This document shows positions 49,390 through 59,219 of a DNA stretch of 64,000 bases, piece after piece (the first letter of the stretch is position 1; every line of letters starts with the position of its first letter). A program made the position numbers and the translations under genes. Source of the stretch: DAOTVX01 sp034436015 (GTDB lineage Bacteria > Chloroflexota > Anaerolineae > Anaerolineales > Villigracilaceae); NCBI GenBank assembly GCA_034436015.1, contig DAOTWG010000019.1, positions 1-64,000 on the forward strand, given 5' to 3'. Below the pieces are notes generated by a model. The model saw only the letters and a list, made by a program, of their open reading frames with translations, did no database searches and had not been told where the DNA came from.

Positions 49390-50778
49390 ATGAGCACAGC
49401 ACACATCCAGGAGATACTCTCCTACCTGCATACAAATCGCAAGCGATTCCTGCAGGAATTGAAAGCGATTCTGGCTATTCCGTCCATTTCTACGGACGTA
49501 GAGCACAAGACCGATATGCAACGCGCAGCGGATTGGTTTGCTGGCCAGCTGCGTGAGCTTGGTATGCAGAACGTCCAGATATACCCCACTCCCGGTAATC
49601 CGGTGGTGTATGGCGAATGGGAACAGGACGCGAATGCGCCCACGGTGCTGATCTACGGCCACTATGATGTGCAGCCGGCCGACCCTATCGAATTATGGCA
49701 GAGTCCACCTTTTGAGCCGCAAGTGCGCGGCGAGAATCTTTATGCGCGCGGCGCGGCGGACATGAAAGGCCCCACCCTGGCCGTTATTAAGGCGGTCGAG
49801 TCGTTGATTCGTCATCGCGCTCTCGGCATCAATATCAAATGGTTGCTGGAAGGAGAAGAGGAAATCGGTTCGCCCAACCTGGAAGGCTTCCTGCGCAAGC
49901 ACCGCGAACTGCTAAAGGCCGACTTCTGCCTCAATTGCGATAGCGGTATGATTGCCGACGATGCCCCGGCGATCACCTGCGCGTTGCGTGGACTGGCCTA
50001 TTTCGAGATTCGCGTGTTTGGGCCGGCGCACGATTTGCATTCCGGCCTGTACGGCGGCGCTGTGCACAACCCCGCGATCGTCCTCGCGGAGCTGATCGCC
50101 GGCATGCACGACGCGCAGGGTCGCGTGACGCTGCCAGGATTCTATGACAAGGTCCGACCACTTTCTCCTCAAGAACGGGAGCAAATGGCGCGCTTGCCTA
50201 TGGACGAAGCCTACTATCTCCAGGCGACCGGCGCGCCGGCGCTCTACGGCGAGGCAGGCTACACCCCGGCGGAGCGCGTCGGGGCGCGCCCCACCCTTGA
50301 CGTCAACGGCCTGCTGGCCGGCTTTACCGGCCCAGGCTCCAAGACGGTCATCCCCGCCTGGGCAATGGCAAAAGTATCCATGCGTCTGGTGCCCGATCAG
50401 AATCCCGAGGACGTGCACCAACAGTTGTTGCAGTACCTGCGAGAACATGCGCCGGCCACCGTCCGTTGGGAAGTGGATGACTTGCATGGAGCCATGCCCT
50501 CGCTCATTCCGGCGGACGTACCGCCTGTACAGGCGCTAGCCCGCGCCCTGGAGGAAACGTGGGGCGTCACTCCCTACTTCAAGCGTGAGGGCGGCAGCAT
50601 TCCGGTCGTAGCACAAATGCAGCAAATGCTGGCTGTTCCATCCGTTCTGACCGGCTTCAGCCTACCCGACGACAATCTCCACGCGCCGAACGAGAAGATT
50701 CACCTGCCGACTTGGTATCGAGGCATGGAGGCGCTGGCGCGTTTCTTGCTGCATCTCCCTCAGAGCAGCAAGGGTTAA
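49390..50778 (+). CDS. M20 family dipeptidase/deacylase
   Basis: The 462-residue zinc peptidase has the metal motifs IYGHYDVQPAD, GAADMKGPTLA, LLEGEEEIGSPN with the catalytic glutamate, and HAPNEKIHL near the C-terminus. A dimerisation domain (ARPTLDVNGLLAGFTGPGSK, AKVSMRLVPDQNPEDV) is inserted as usual. It resembles the CNDP-like dipeptidase subgroup of M20; the exact peptide is unknown. It has no signal peptide, so it should be cytoplasmic. AAAGGA precedes ATG 49390. It heads a plus-strand run and follows intergenic repeat copy B. Confidence 0.93.
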   Translation: MSTAHIQEILSYLHTNRKRFLQELKAILAIPSISTDVEHKTDMQRAADWFAGQLRELGMQNVQIYPTPGNPVVYGEWEQDANAPTVLIYGHYDVQPADPIELWQSPPFEPQVRGENLYARGAADMKGPTLAVIKAVESLIRHRALGINIKWLLEGEEEIGSPNLEGFLRKHRELLKADFCLNCDSGMIADDAPAITCALRGLAYFEIRVFGPAHDLHSGLYGGAVHNPAIVLAELIAGMHDAQGRVTLPGFYDKVRPLSPQEREQMARLPMDEAYYLQATGAPALYGEAGYTPAERVGARPTLDVNGLLAGFTGPGSKTVIPAWAMAKVSMRLVPDQNPEDVHQQLLQYLREHAPATVRWEVDDLHGAMPSLIPADVPPVQALARALEETWGVTPYFKREGGSIPVVAQMQQMLAVPSVLTGFSLPDDNLHAPNEKIHLPTWYRGMEALARFLLHLPQSSKG

Positions 50779-50810
50779 GGCGATCCGCCGTCCGGAACGA
50801 GGAAACCGAT

Positions 50811-51620
50811 ATGCCTTTTCCTCTCACCCTGCTCAGTCAAGCCTCCCTGCAGGATTACAGCGATTGCCCGCGTCGCTTCCAGTTGCGCTACCTGCAGCGC
50901 TTAGCCTGGCCTGCCATCGAGAGCGAACCCGCCCTGGAGAATGAACGTCGTCAACGGGACGGGCTCTTGTTCCACCGTCTGGTGCATCAACATCTGTTAG
51001 GTTTGCCGGCCGAAAAAATAGGACGGCTGGCACGTGGGCCGGAGTTGCGCCGCTGGTGGGAACACTACCTAGCCGATTCCCACCTACAATGCTTGCGAGC
51101 CGAGGCCTCTCTCTACCCCGAAACGACGCTTTTGGCCGCGCTGGGTCCGTTTCGGTTGATCGCCCAGTATGACTTGATCGCTCGGCGCGAGAACTTGCTT
51201 CTCATCTACGACTGGAAGACCTACCGCCGCCGCCCAAAGAACGCTTGGCTAGCCACGCGCTGGCAGACGCGCCTGTACCGCGCCCTCCTCGTTCAGGCCG
51301 GCGCGTCCTTGCTGGACGGAATCGCTCCTACCGCCGAGCAAATCGAGATGACGTACTGGTTCGCGGATTTTCCGCAAGAACCGGCGCGTTTCCCCTACAC
51401 ATCTGCCCAGTTCCAACGCGACTGGAGTGCGCTCCAGACCTTGGTCGAAGAGATTCGCTCTGCCACCGAGTTCCCAAAAACCGAGGACGAAACGCATTGT
51501 CTCTTCTGCGTCTATCGTTCCTACTGCGAGCGTGGCCTTACGGCCGGCGAGGGAGAGCAAGACACCGAAGAGGCTGCCTGGGAAATTGACTTCGAGCAAG
51601 TTCAGGAAATCGCCTTCTGA
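50811..51620 (+). CDS. PD-(D/E)XK nuclease, RecB/Cas4-like with iron-sulfur cysteines
   Basis: The 269-residue protein has the RecB-nuclease layout. An N-terminal LSQASLQDYSDCPRRFQLRY carries Cys19, then comes a histidine in FHRLVHQH, the catalytic aspartate in YDLIARRENLLLIYDWKTYR, and QTRLYRALL. A C-terminal cysteine set HCLFCVYRSYC matches the 4Fe-4S cage of AddB and Cas4 proteins. No CRISPR array or other cas genes are nearby. It precedes recJ, another DNA repair nuclease, with a 184-base gap in which I see nothing. GAGGAAA precedes ATG 50811. Confidence 0.87.
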   Translation: MPFPLTLLSQASLQDYSDCPRRFQLRYLQRLAWPAIESEPALENERRQRDGLLFHRLVHQHLLGLPAEKIGRLARGPELRRWWEHYLADSHLQCLRAEASLYPETTLLAALGPFRLIAQYDLIARRENLLLIYDWKTYRRRPKNAWLATRWQTRLYRALLVQAGASLLDGIAPTAEQIEMTYWFADFPQEPARFPYTSAQFQRDWSALQTLVEEIRSATEFPKTEDETHCLFCVYRSYCERGLTAGEGEQDTEEAAWEIDFEQVQEIAF

Positions 51621-51804
51621 TGCCCTCTCACAATCTATATCTAGAACGCATGTAGGATTATGTCTTGCACCGCTTGCACACAAAGCCAATCTATGGGCCA
51701 TGGAGAGGGCCAATGAGGGTGACACAGGGCTGCAATCTGGGCAACATGTACTCATAAAAGCGCTCTCAAACCCAGTGTTTCCAACGTTTGCGTGAGAATC
51801 TCCT

Positions 51805-54090
51805 ATGCGCTGGATTGATGCTCCTCCTATCTCGGCACCGACTCTGGCGCCCGATCTGCCTCCCCTTCTCAATCAGGCTCTGGCGCGGCGTGGTTTGACA
51901 ACGCCCGACGCGGCGCGCGCCTTCCTCGATCCACGTCACTACCGTCCCACGCCGGCCGATGCCTTCCCCGCGATGGAACAAGCCTGCCGGCGCATTCGCG
52001 AGGCAATCCGCCGCGAAGAACGAATTTGCGTCTGGGGCGATTTCGATGTGGATGGTCAGACGGCGACCGCCTTGCTTGTCGCCGCGCTGGAAAGAGCAGG
52101 CGCGCAGGTGGTTTACCACATCCCACAGCGCGAAAGGGAAGGGCGCAGCATGAAGCGTACAGTGCTGGATACTCTGCTCGAGCGCGGAGTCCGACTGATC
52201 ATCACCTGCGATACCGGCATGAACGCGCATGAGGCCATCGCGCATGGACGGACGCGCGGCGCAGACTTTATCATCACCGATCACCATGAACTCCCGGCAG
52301 AGTTGCCCGCCGCTGTCGCCATCCTCAACCCTCGTTTCTTCCCCGATGACCATCCGCTTGCCGGGCTGGCCGGTGTGGGCGTGGCGTACAAACTGGCCGA
52401 GGCGCTTCTTGGCAACGAGGCCGAAGATTTCCTCGACTTCGTTGCCCTCGGTTGCGTAGCAGATTTAGCGCCGCTGCGAGCGGAGACTCGCTATCTGACT
52501 CGGCGCGGTCTAGAGCGGCTACGCGCCGACCCGCGCCTGGGCTTACGCATGGTCATGGAACTGGCCGGCCTGCAAGCCGCGCAGGCGAACGAGGAGCATC
52601 TGGCCTATGTCCTCGCGCCGCGTTTCAACGCCATGGGACGCCTGGGAGACGCCACACCGGCGGTAGAATTGCTCCTCACGCGCGAGCCTGGCCGCGCCCG
52701 TTTGCTGGCTACTCAATTGGAGAACTACAACATTCAGCGCCAATGGCTCACTGCCCAGGTCACGCGCGCGGCAGAAGGGCAACTGCGCGCCGAACCATCA
52801 CTCCTGACCGCGCCGGTCATCCTTGTAGCGCGCCCGGCCTGGCCCAGCGGCGTCCTCGGTATTGTGGCAGCCCGTCTCGTGGAACGTTATCGAAAACCGG
52901 CCATTGTTCTCACCATCGGCGAGGACGGCATAGCGCACGGTTCGGCGCGTTCCGTCGCCGGCTTCGACATTACGGCCGCGATTGCCGCGCAGCGCGACCT
53001 ACTCCTCGCTTTCGGCGGTCATCCCATGGCCGCCGGTCTGTCTTTGCCTGCAGAAGCCCTGCCGGAATTCCGCCGACGACTGTACAAGTCTGCCGAGCAG
53101 AGCTTGGCAGAAGCCCTGAACACAGAACCCACACTGGAGGTCGAAGCCTGGCTGGAATTGGAAGAGGCGAATCTCACATTGGCCGAAACCCTGGAGCGAC
53201 TCGCCCCTTATGGCGTCGGGAATGAAAAAATCGTCCTGGCAAGTAGGCAGTTGACAGTTCGTTCCATGACCACGCTAGGACGTCATCAAGAACATATGAA
53301 GTTGACGGTCTGCAACAAAAATGGCTACACGCAAGAAGTGCTCTGGTGGGATGTCTCCGGCGAAGAGGTAAACCTCGAAGCCGATATACAGATAGACCTT
53401 GCCTATACGCTACGTGCCAGCGATTGGCGCGGCGTTCGCCAGGTCCAACTGGAGTTGATAGACTTTCGTCTAGTGGACTCGCCCGCGGCCGCGACCATCC
53501 GTCCCGTCCTCGAGGTAGTGGATTATCGTCACGTTGACGATCCGTTCCAACAATTGGAAATCTGCCGTCAGATGGAGGCAAATGCGATCGTTTTGGCCGA
53601 GGGTGAGGCCAAAGCGCAAGTGCAGGGACGCGATCGAAACGAATTGGAACGCGCGGAGACGCTCCTCCTCTGGAGCATTCCCCCTTCCCTACAAGATTTC
53701 CGCCAGGCGCTGGCGGTCGTTCAACCCCAGAAAGTGTACCTCTTCGCGATAAGCCAGTCCGATTCGGCAGAGGAATTTGCCGGCCGTCTGGCCGGCCTGG
53801 TCAAATATGCCATCCAGCAGTATGGCGGCCGCACTTCCTACGCGGCGTTGGCGGCGGCTACCGGTCACTGTGTGCAGACGGTTCGCCGAGGAATAGCTTG
53901 GCTGGCAGCTCAGGGTAGCCTTAACATTCAACGCGAAAGCGAGGAGGAACTCATCCTGACTCTCGGCACTTCGCTGAAGGATCCTGTGAAGACAACGCGC
54001 TTATGGTATGAGATTCAACGTCTCGTGGAGGAAACCCGAGCATACCGCGCCTATTTCCGTCAAGCAGACAAAGAGGCCCTGATCGGTTGA
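51805..54090 (+). CDS. recJ: Single-stranded-DNA-specific exonuclease RecJ
   Basis: The 761-residue protein has the DHH phosphoesterase motifs GDFDVDGQTATALL (Asp79, 81, 83) and IITDHHELP, then DHHA1 with LLAFGGHPMAAGLSLPAEA, and an OB-type domain with LTVCNKNGYTQEVLWWD. A C-terminal extension of about 180 residues (EVVDYRHVDDPFQQLEI onward) is longer than in E. coli RecJ. It ends with a winged-helix-like segment (TSYAALAAATGHCVQTVRRG), as in several Gram-positive and cyanobacterial forms. RecJ degrades 5' single strands in repair. The ribosome site is weak. The next gene begins three bases after the stop. Confidence 0.93.
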   Translation: MRWIDAPPISAPTLAPDLPPLLNQALARRGLTTPDAARAFLDPRHYRPTPADAFPAMEQACRRIREAIRREERICVWGDFDVDGQTATALLVAALERAGAQVVYHIPQREREGRSMKRTVLDTLLERGVRLIITCDTGMNAHEAIAHGRTRGADFIITDHHELPAELPAAVAILNPRFFPDDHPLAGLAGVGVAYKLAEALLGNEAEDFLDFVALGCVADLAPLRAETRYLTRRGLERLRADPRLGLRMVMELAGLQAAQANEEHLAYVLAPRFNAMGRLGDATPAVELLLTREPGRARLLATQLENYNIQRQWLTAQVTRAAEGQLRAEPSLLTAPVILVARPAWPSGVLGIVAARLVERYRKPAIVLTIGEDGIAHGSARSVAGFDITAAIAAQRDLLLAFGGHPMAAGLSLPAEALPEFRRRLYKSAEQSLAEALNTEPTLEVEAWLELEEANLTLAETLERLAPYGVGNEKIVLASRQLTVRSMTTLGRHQEHMKLTVCNKNGYTQEVLWWDVSGEEVNLEADIQIDLAYTLRASDWRGVRQVQLELIDFRLVDSPAAATIRPVLEVVDYRHVDDPFQQLEICRQMEANAIVLAEGEAKAQVQGRDRNELERAETLLLWSIPPSLQDFRQALAVVQPQKVYLFAISQSDSAEEFAGRLAGLVKYAIQQYGGRTSYAALAAATGHCVQTVRRGIAWLAAQGSLNIQRESEEELILTLGTSLKDPVKTTRLWYEIQRLVEETRAYRAYFRQADKEALIG

Positions 54091-54092
54091 CG

Positions 54093-55337
54093 ATGTCTCT
54101 GAATATCGCCATGCTTTCTTATCACACCTGCCCGCTGGCAACGTTGGGTGGCAAGAACACCGGCGGCATGAATGTGTACGTGCGCGACCTGACTCGCGAA
54201 CTAGGAAGGCGCGACATCCATGTAGATGTATTCACCCGTTCCCAGGATGAACACGTACCCCATATCCTGCACGATCTGGGTTACGGGAATCGAGTCGTCC
54301 ATGTACCGGCCGGGGCAGAACGCCCCTTGCCAAAGTCAGAGTTGCCCCGCCACCTGCCGCAGTTCGTGGAAGGAATCCAGCGCTTTGCGACCGAGAAAGG
54401 CATCCGCTACGATGTGATTCACAGCCATTACTGGTTATCCGGCATCGCCGCAGAGGCGCTCAAGTCTTCCTGGAACGCACCGATTGTCCACATGTTTCAT
54501 ACGCTCGGCGCGTTGAAGAATCAGGTCGCACGTGATCCCGAAGAGCGCGAGGGAGATGATCGTCTAGAAGGGGAACGTCGCGTCGTGACCATTGCCGACC
54601 GCCTCATTGCCGCAACTACCGTGGAGCAACAGCAACTCGAGGAATGCTACCAGGCCGATCCGGGCAAGATTGTTGTCATCCCGCCCGGCGTGGATACCTG
54701 CCGCTTCTATCCCATCCCGCAGGACGAGGCCCGGCAGTATGTCGGCATTCCCGCTCCCCACCGCATGGTGCTCTACGTCGGGCGCATCGAGCCGCTCAAG
54801 GGAGTGGACACTTTGATTCGCGCCATGTCCTGTTTGCGCTTTCAACGCGTTCTGGCGGAACAGCCCATCTACCTAGTCATCATCGGCGGCGAACCCGACG
54901 CATCCCCAGAAAGCATGGATGCGGAGATGGCGCGTCTGCAAAGACTATGTGATGAGCTGAGTATGGGGAAAATGGTAGCCTTTCTTGGCAAACGTAGTCA
55001 AGATACGCTCCCCTATTATTACTCTGCGGCCGAGGTGGTGGTTGTCCCCTCGCACTACGAGTCGTTCGGCATGGTGGCGCTCGAAGCGATGGCCTGCGGA
55101 ACGCCGGTCATTGCCTCGCAGGTGGGCGGGTTGGCTATGCTGGTGCGCGATGGAGAAACCGGCTACACGGTGCCCTATGGACAACCACACCCCCTATGCG
55201 ACAAGCTTATCGCTCTTCTGAGCGACCGCGCCTTGCGTCAGAAACTTGGGCAAAACGCTGCCGCCTACGCACGTCAGTACTCATGGAAGAAGATAGCAGC
55301 CCAAATAGTAAAGTTATATGAGTCCTTCCTGCGTTAA
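54093..55337 (+). CDS. GT4 family glycosyltransferase (MshA/sucrose-phosphate-synthase-like)
   Basis: The 414-residue GT-B enzyme opens with IAMLSYHTCPLATLGGKNTGGMNVYVRDLTREL, read here as two parts, which is the acceptor-side start of the MshA/sucrose-phosphate synthase group. It has VIHSHYWLSG, the donor-site VLYVGRIEPLKGVDTLIRA and the EX7E motif in PSHYESFGMVALEAMACGTPVIAS. It transfers a sugar from a nucleotide donor; the acceptor is unknown. ATG 54093 lies three bases after the recJ stop, so they are cotranscribed. A TTG six bases earlier overlaps recJ and is less likely. Confidence 0.85.
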   Translation: MSLNIAMLSYHTCPLATLGGKNTGGMNVYVRDLTRELGRRDIHVDVFTRSQDEHVPHILHDLGYGNRVVHVPAGAERPLPKSELPRHLPQFVEGIQRFATEKGIRYDVIHSHYWLSGIAAEALKSSWNAPIVHMFHTLGALKNQVARDPEEREGDDRLEGERRVVTIADRLIAATTVEQQQLEECYQADPGKIVVIPPGVDTCRFYPIPQDEARQYVGIPAPHRMVLYVGRIEPLKGVDTLIRAMSCLRFQRVLAEQPIYLVIIGGEPDASPESMDAEMARLQRLCDELSMGKMVAFLGKRSQDTLPYYYSAAEVVVVPSHYESFGMVALEAMACGTPVIASQVGGLAMLVRDGETGYTVPYGQPHPLCDKLIALLSDRALRQKLGQNAAAYARQYSWKKIAAQIVKLYESFLR

Positions 55338-55366
55338 ACGGGTATTTTGCGTAGGGGCATAGCGGC

Positions 55367-56554
55367 TTACCCTTCCAATGCCAGGCGCAAACGGTACGCC
55401 AGCGATTCCACACGACTGCGAATAATGGAATCTATCTCCTCGACGGAACGATCGGCAATGGCCTCCCATATTTCCGACAAGGCGTCCACCAGCCGTTTCT
55501 CGACCAGCCCCCACAGCGAGCCAACAGGAAAAGAGCGGCCGCATCGAATCGCCGTCGCGAAAAGGCGGTATGGTTCGGTGGTGAAAGGAGGCCTGTTCCA
55601 TTGTTCCGGCCGAACCGGCAAACCAAAGGCCGGATAGAGCGTCTCCGCCTGCGAATCGCTGAGCAGAAAGCGTATCAAGCGCACTGCCGCTTCGGGGTGG
55701 CGGGCGCTTTTCCAGATAACCAAATGCGAGCCACCCACGAAGGGAACATTCAGCAAGGGCGCAACGCCAAGATTTTGACGCACCTCCGCTGGCATACGAC
55801 TCTCTCCCACAATCCAGAAACCGGAGATCGTCACAGCAGCCTTCCCCGACCAGAAAGCCCGGTCGGCGTCCTGCTCGGTGTACAATCGTGACTGAAGATC
55901 GAGATACCTCCCCAGGCGAAAATATGCCCGAATCCCACACAGGGCCTCCGGTTGATCGAACGTGATGGCATTGCTCGTTGGGTGCAGAAGATCACCTCCC
56001 GCCTGCCAGACCCAGGAGGCTAGATTATGGAGCGCGCGTCGTGAGCGCACCGTCGGCAAAGCCAGAGGCAAAAGTGTACGCCAGGTGGTCAGGCGCTGGA
56101 TAGTACCTTCGAAATTCTCCACCCCGGCAAAGGCTTCTTCTTCCTGAACCCCGACTTTGTTGAGCACATCGCGTCGGTAGAAAACCACGCGTGGATCGGC
56201 AGCCCAGGGTATCGCCCAGACCTGCGTTCCGCCCTCCGCCGTGGTGCGAGCGCTGCGCCAGACAACATCAAAAAACTTCTCCTTGCCTTCTATGCTGGTC
56301 ACCTCGTCCCTCTCGAAAGGTCGCAATTCACCCATGCGAACGAAGTCCATAATCCAGGTACTGCCAATTTCTGAGACGTCCGGGCCATAATGGTAGAGAG
56401 CAAACTCGATCAACTTCTGCCAGCCGCTCTCCCAAGGGATGATCTCTAGATCCACCGGAATGCCTTCGCGCTTCGTAAAGACCCCCAGGAGTTCTCTCAG
56501 CCGGGTCAGAGAGGTCTCACCATGATCGAACACAGAGAAGGACAGAGCGCGCAC
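55367..56554 (-). CDS. ABC sugar-type substrate-binding protein without a signal peptide
   Basis: The 395-residue protein follows the family 1 extracellular solute-binding fold: LRELLGVFTKREGIPVDLEII, then GPDVSEIGSTWIMDFVRMG, AIPWAADPRVVFYRRDVLNK, WSGKAAVTISGFWIVGES and HPEAAVRLIRFLL. I chose GTG 56554 because GGGAGGAG lies directly upstream; another GTG at 56575 overlaps the cupin stop. With either start there is no signal peptide or lipobox, unlike GH3 and ThiB in this window. No permease or ATPase partner is nearby. It may be a cytoplasmic sensor or has lost its export signal. Confidence 0.8.
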   Translation of the reverse strand: MRALSFSVFDHGETSLTRLRELLGVFTKREGIPVDLEIIPWESGWQKLIEFALYHYGPDVSEIGSTWIMDFVRMGELRPFERDEVTSIEGKEKFFDVVWRSARTTAEGGTQVWAIPWAADPRVVFYRRDVLNKVGVQEEEAFAGVENFEGTIQRLTTWRTLLPLALPTVRSRRALHNLASWVWQAGGDLLHPTSNAITFDQPEALCGIRAYFRLGRYLDLQSRLYTEQDADRAFWSGKAAVTISGFWIVGESRMPAEVRQNLGVAPLLNVPFVGGSHLVIWKSARHPEAAVRLIRFLLSDSQAETLYPAFGLPVRPEQWNRPPFTTEPYRLFATAIRCGRSFPVGSLWGLVEKRLVDALSEIWEAIADRSVEEIDSIIRSRVESLAYRLRLALEG

Positions 56555-56571
56555 AGACTCCTCCCAAAAGG

Positions 56572-57000
56572 TCACCAGAGATCGGGGTATGTGGTGTGAG
56601 CGGTTTCTTGCAGGAAGCGGCGTTGTGTTTCTGTCAAAGGGGAATAATCGCTGTTGGCCCGGCTGGTATCGCTGTTTTCTGTGATGAGCACAGAAGCATC
56701 GGGACTCATGACAATTGTATGCCAGATGCTCCGCTTTACATTATAAACTTTCCCGACATCCATGACCTGCGGGTGTATTGCTTCCACTTCGTGCTCGCCT
56801 TCGCCGGCAAACAGAATCGCTCTTCCTCGTAAGAGGACGAAGACTTCGTCGGTCTCGTTGTGACGCTCCATCTGACTGTTGTTGGCCGGATGGATTTCAT
56901 CAATATAGTTGAGCACGGCCACTCGCCAGGCGCCGTAATCCACCAGCGGGCGGTAACCAGTGCCACGATACTCGCGAATCTCTATCAGTTTTTCATCCAT
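56572..57000 (-). CDS. Cupin-type protein
   Basis: The 142-residue protein has a single cupin barrel: ERHNETDEVFVLLRGRAILFAG with metal-type His and Glu, then VYNVKRSIWHTIVMSPDASVLITENSD with the second histidine. The beginning IEIREYRGTGYRPLVDYGAWRVAVLNY and the HNETDE block resemble sugar or ureidoglycolate-type cupins. No catalytic role can be assigned. GGAGG precedes ATG 57000. It lies between the GH3 gene and the solute-binding protein gene, so a carbohydrate role is plausible. Confidence 0.75.
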   Translation of the reverse strand: MDEKLIEIREYRGTGYRPLVDYGAWRVAVLNYIDEIHPANNSQMERHNETDEVFVLLRGRAILFAGEGEHEVEAIHPQVMDVGKVYNVKRSIWHTIVMSPDASVLITENSDTSRANSDYSPLTETQRRFLQETAHTTYPDLW

Positions 57001-57027
57001 ACTTCTCGTCCTCCAAGACCTTCTGGA

Positions 57028-58962
57028 TTATGGGCACTCCATCCACACAATCGGTTGGCTGCCTGCCTCTCCAAGACCATAGCCATACGGGAAGAGTGGT
57101 CCGTCGCAACCCTGGCGATCGCCCACTGTATTGATGTTGAGCGGCAACTGCTCGTTCGAGCGAGGCCACGTATAGGGCAATTTGCCGGTGAACGGGTAAT
57201 CGCCAAAAAGGACATCCGTAATGCCGCCAGCCTCTGTGCCGGGCAACCAAGCAGCAACCCAAGCATCGGCGATAGGATATTGTTCCGTGATGACCAGCGG
57301 TCGACCGGAAAGGATAATCACGATGAGTGTAGCCACCACCGGACGCACGCGCTGGATGATTTTGACATCGTCCGCGGAGAGCCTTAAGTCGGCCGCGTCG
57401 CCCACACCTTCGGCATAAGGTTTCTCGCCGACAACGACGATGCCCACTTGCGCGCGCCCCTGGAAATTGCCGCCTCTGTTCATCTCAACAACCGTCTCTG
57501 GCGAGACGGCAGCGCGAACGGCTGTCAGGATGCTCGTTCCGGCGGTGATATTCCCTTCGCGGCCTTGCCACTCGATTGTCCAGCCTCCACATTGCATCCC
57601 GATATTATCGGCGCCCCGACCGGCCACAAAGATGGTTGGCGTATCTTTCGCGATGGGCAAGGCATTGTTTTCGTTCTTGAGCAACACTAACGACTCCCGC
57701 ACTGCCCGACGCGCCAGCTCGAGATGCTCCGCCGAGCGCACTGTCTGTCGATAGGACAGGTCAGGCATCGGCTGTTCGAAGAGACCGAGAGCGAACTTAA
57801 CGCGCAGGATGCGACGCACGGCATCATCCACGCGTTCCAGGGGAATATCGCCGTTCGCCACAGCCTGTTTCATGGTGGTAATGAACTTCACGTAATCATA
57901 GGGCACCATGTTCATATCCACGCCGGCGTTAATGGCAGTTGTCACCGCCTTGTAGTAATCCGGGTCAATCTGATCAATGGCCTGCCAGTCAGAGACGATG
58001 AAACCCTGGAAGCCCAGTTCTTCTTTCAGGACGCCGGTCAACAGGTAGCGCTGGGCATGCATCTTCACTCCTTTCCAACTGCTAAAGGAGGCCATCACGC
58101 TCATCGCGCCGTTTTGAACGGCTATCGCATACGGCGGCAGGAGTAGGGAACGCATCACCTCTTCGGTCAGCTGCATGTTCCCCTGGTCAAGGATGTAGGT
58201 TTGCGAGGAACCCCAAACCGTTGCGCCATCGCCGATATAATGCTTGGGGGTAGCTAGGACAAAGATGCTCTGCCCCGGCGACGCGGCGTAGCCTTCTGGA
58301 ATAGACTGCAATCCTCGGAGATACGCGGCGCCCAGTTCGGCGACCAGGGACGTCTCCTCTCCATACCCTTCGTAGGCGCGTCCCCAACGAATATCTTGCA
58401 CAACAGCGACGACCGGGGCAAAATTCCAGCGAACACCGGTGGCTAACATTTCTTCCGCCGTCGCGCGGCCAATTTGCTCCACAAGTTCCGCATTGCGCGT
58501 CGCTCCCAAGCCAACCTGATGGGGAAAGATGGTTGCGTTACGTAAGTTCCCGTGTCCATGCACAGCGTCCACGCCATAAATCAAGGGAATACCCAGGCGG
58601 GTGGCCAACGCTTCCTTCTGGAAGCTCTCGACCATCGCGTACCAGCCAGCCGCTGTGTTGTTGGCCGGCGACCCGCCGCCGCCGCTGAGAATCGAGCCAA
58701 TGAAATACCTGGTAATGTCGCCGGGTTGCACGCTGTTCTTTTCGACCTGCGTCATCTGCCCAATTTTTTCCTCGAGGGTCATGCGGGCAAGCAAGTCCTC
58801 CACACGCGCTTCGATGGGCTGATTCGGGTCCAGATAAAGCGGACCAGCAGGAGTCGCAGTGGGAGGAGCGGTCGTCTCGGTATGAATCATCGTAGGTGTT
58901 GTTTGTCCACAGGCAACCAACAGCAGCACCAACAAACAAAACAATCCCGTGAATCGGCACAT
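57028..58962 (-). CDS. Glycoside hydrolase family 3 lipoprotein (beta-glucosidase-like)
   Basis: The 644-residue protein has a lipoprotein signal ending LLLVACG (Cys18) and a short Thr/Pro linker (TTAPPTATPAGP). The GH3 barrel follows: ARMTLEEKIGQMTQVEKN, GVDAVHGHGNLRNATIFPH, FAPVVAVVQDIRWGRAYEGY, and the nucleophile Asp325 in GFIVSDWQAID. The C-terminal alpha/beta sandwich contains LVLLKNENNALPI, VAGRGADNIGMQCGGWT and LPYTWPRSNEQLP. It should cleave beta-glucosides outside the cell, anchored in the membrane. GGAG precedes ATG 58962. The cupin and solute-binding protein genes follow on the same strand. Confidence 0.94.
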   Translation of the reverse strand: MCRFTGLFCLLVLLLVACGQTTPTMIHTETTAPPTATPAGPLYLDPNQPIEARVEDLLARMTLEEKIGQMTQVEKNSVQPGDITRYFIGSILSGGGGSPANNTAAGWYAMVESFQKEALATRLGIPLIYGVDAVHGHGNLRNATIFPHQVGLGATRNAELVEQIGRATAEEMLATGVRWNFAPVVAVVQDIRWGRAYEGYGEETSLVAELGAAYLRGLQSIPEGYAASPGQSIFVLATPKHYIGDGATVWGSSQTYILDQGNMQLTEEVMRSLLLPPYAIAVQNGAMSVMASFSSWKGVKMHAQRYLLTGVLKEELGFQGFIVSDWQAIDQIDPDYYKAVTTAINAGVDMNMVPYDYVKFITTMKQAVANGDIPLERVDDAVRRILRVKFALGLFEQPMPDLSYRQTVRSAEHLELARRAVRESLVLLKNENNALPIAKDTPTIFVAGRGADNIGMQCGGWTIEWQGREGNITAGTSILTAVRAAVSPETVVEMNRGGNFQGRAQVGIVVVGEKPYAEGVGDAADLRLSADDVKIIQRVRPVVATLIVIILSGRPLVITEQYPIADAWVAAWLPGTEAGGITDVLFGDYPFTGKLPYTWPRSNEQLPLNINTVGDRQGCDGPLFPYGYGLGEAGSQPIVWMECP

Positions 58963-59219
58963 AGAAAATCTCCAGAGTCAAAAGATTATGGCAACAGACC
59001 TCTTGCCAAAGTCCACCGAACCAGATTCACGACGCGCTTCCCTTTTAGCGGTGGGAGCACAGCTCCCGAAGAAGCGGCTATCGCCTTACGTTTACACCAC
59101 CTTAAAGGTGTGCCCATGACCGGCGCGCAGGTAGGTATCTCAAACATTCGCCCAGGATGAGTATCGCGGCGCCGATCGCCGCAGGAAGACGAAGAACGCG
59201 TGCCAAAACAGAACTCTCT

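Noticed and set aside
50811..51620. Cas4 and an associated CRISPR system
   Set aside because: The nuclease has Cas4-like cysteines, but no array with regular spacers and no other cas gene is in the window; its neighbour is recJ.
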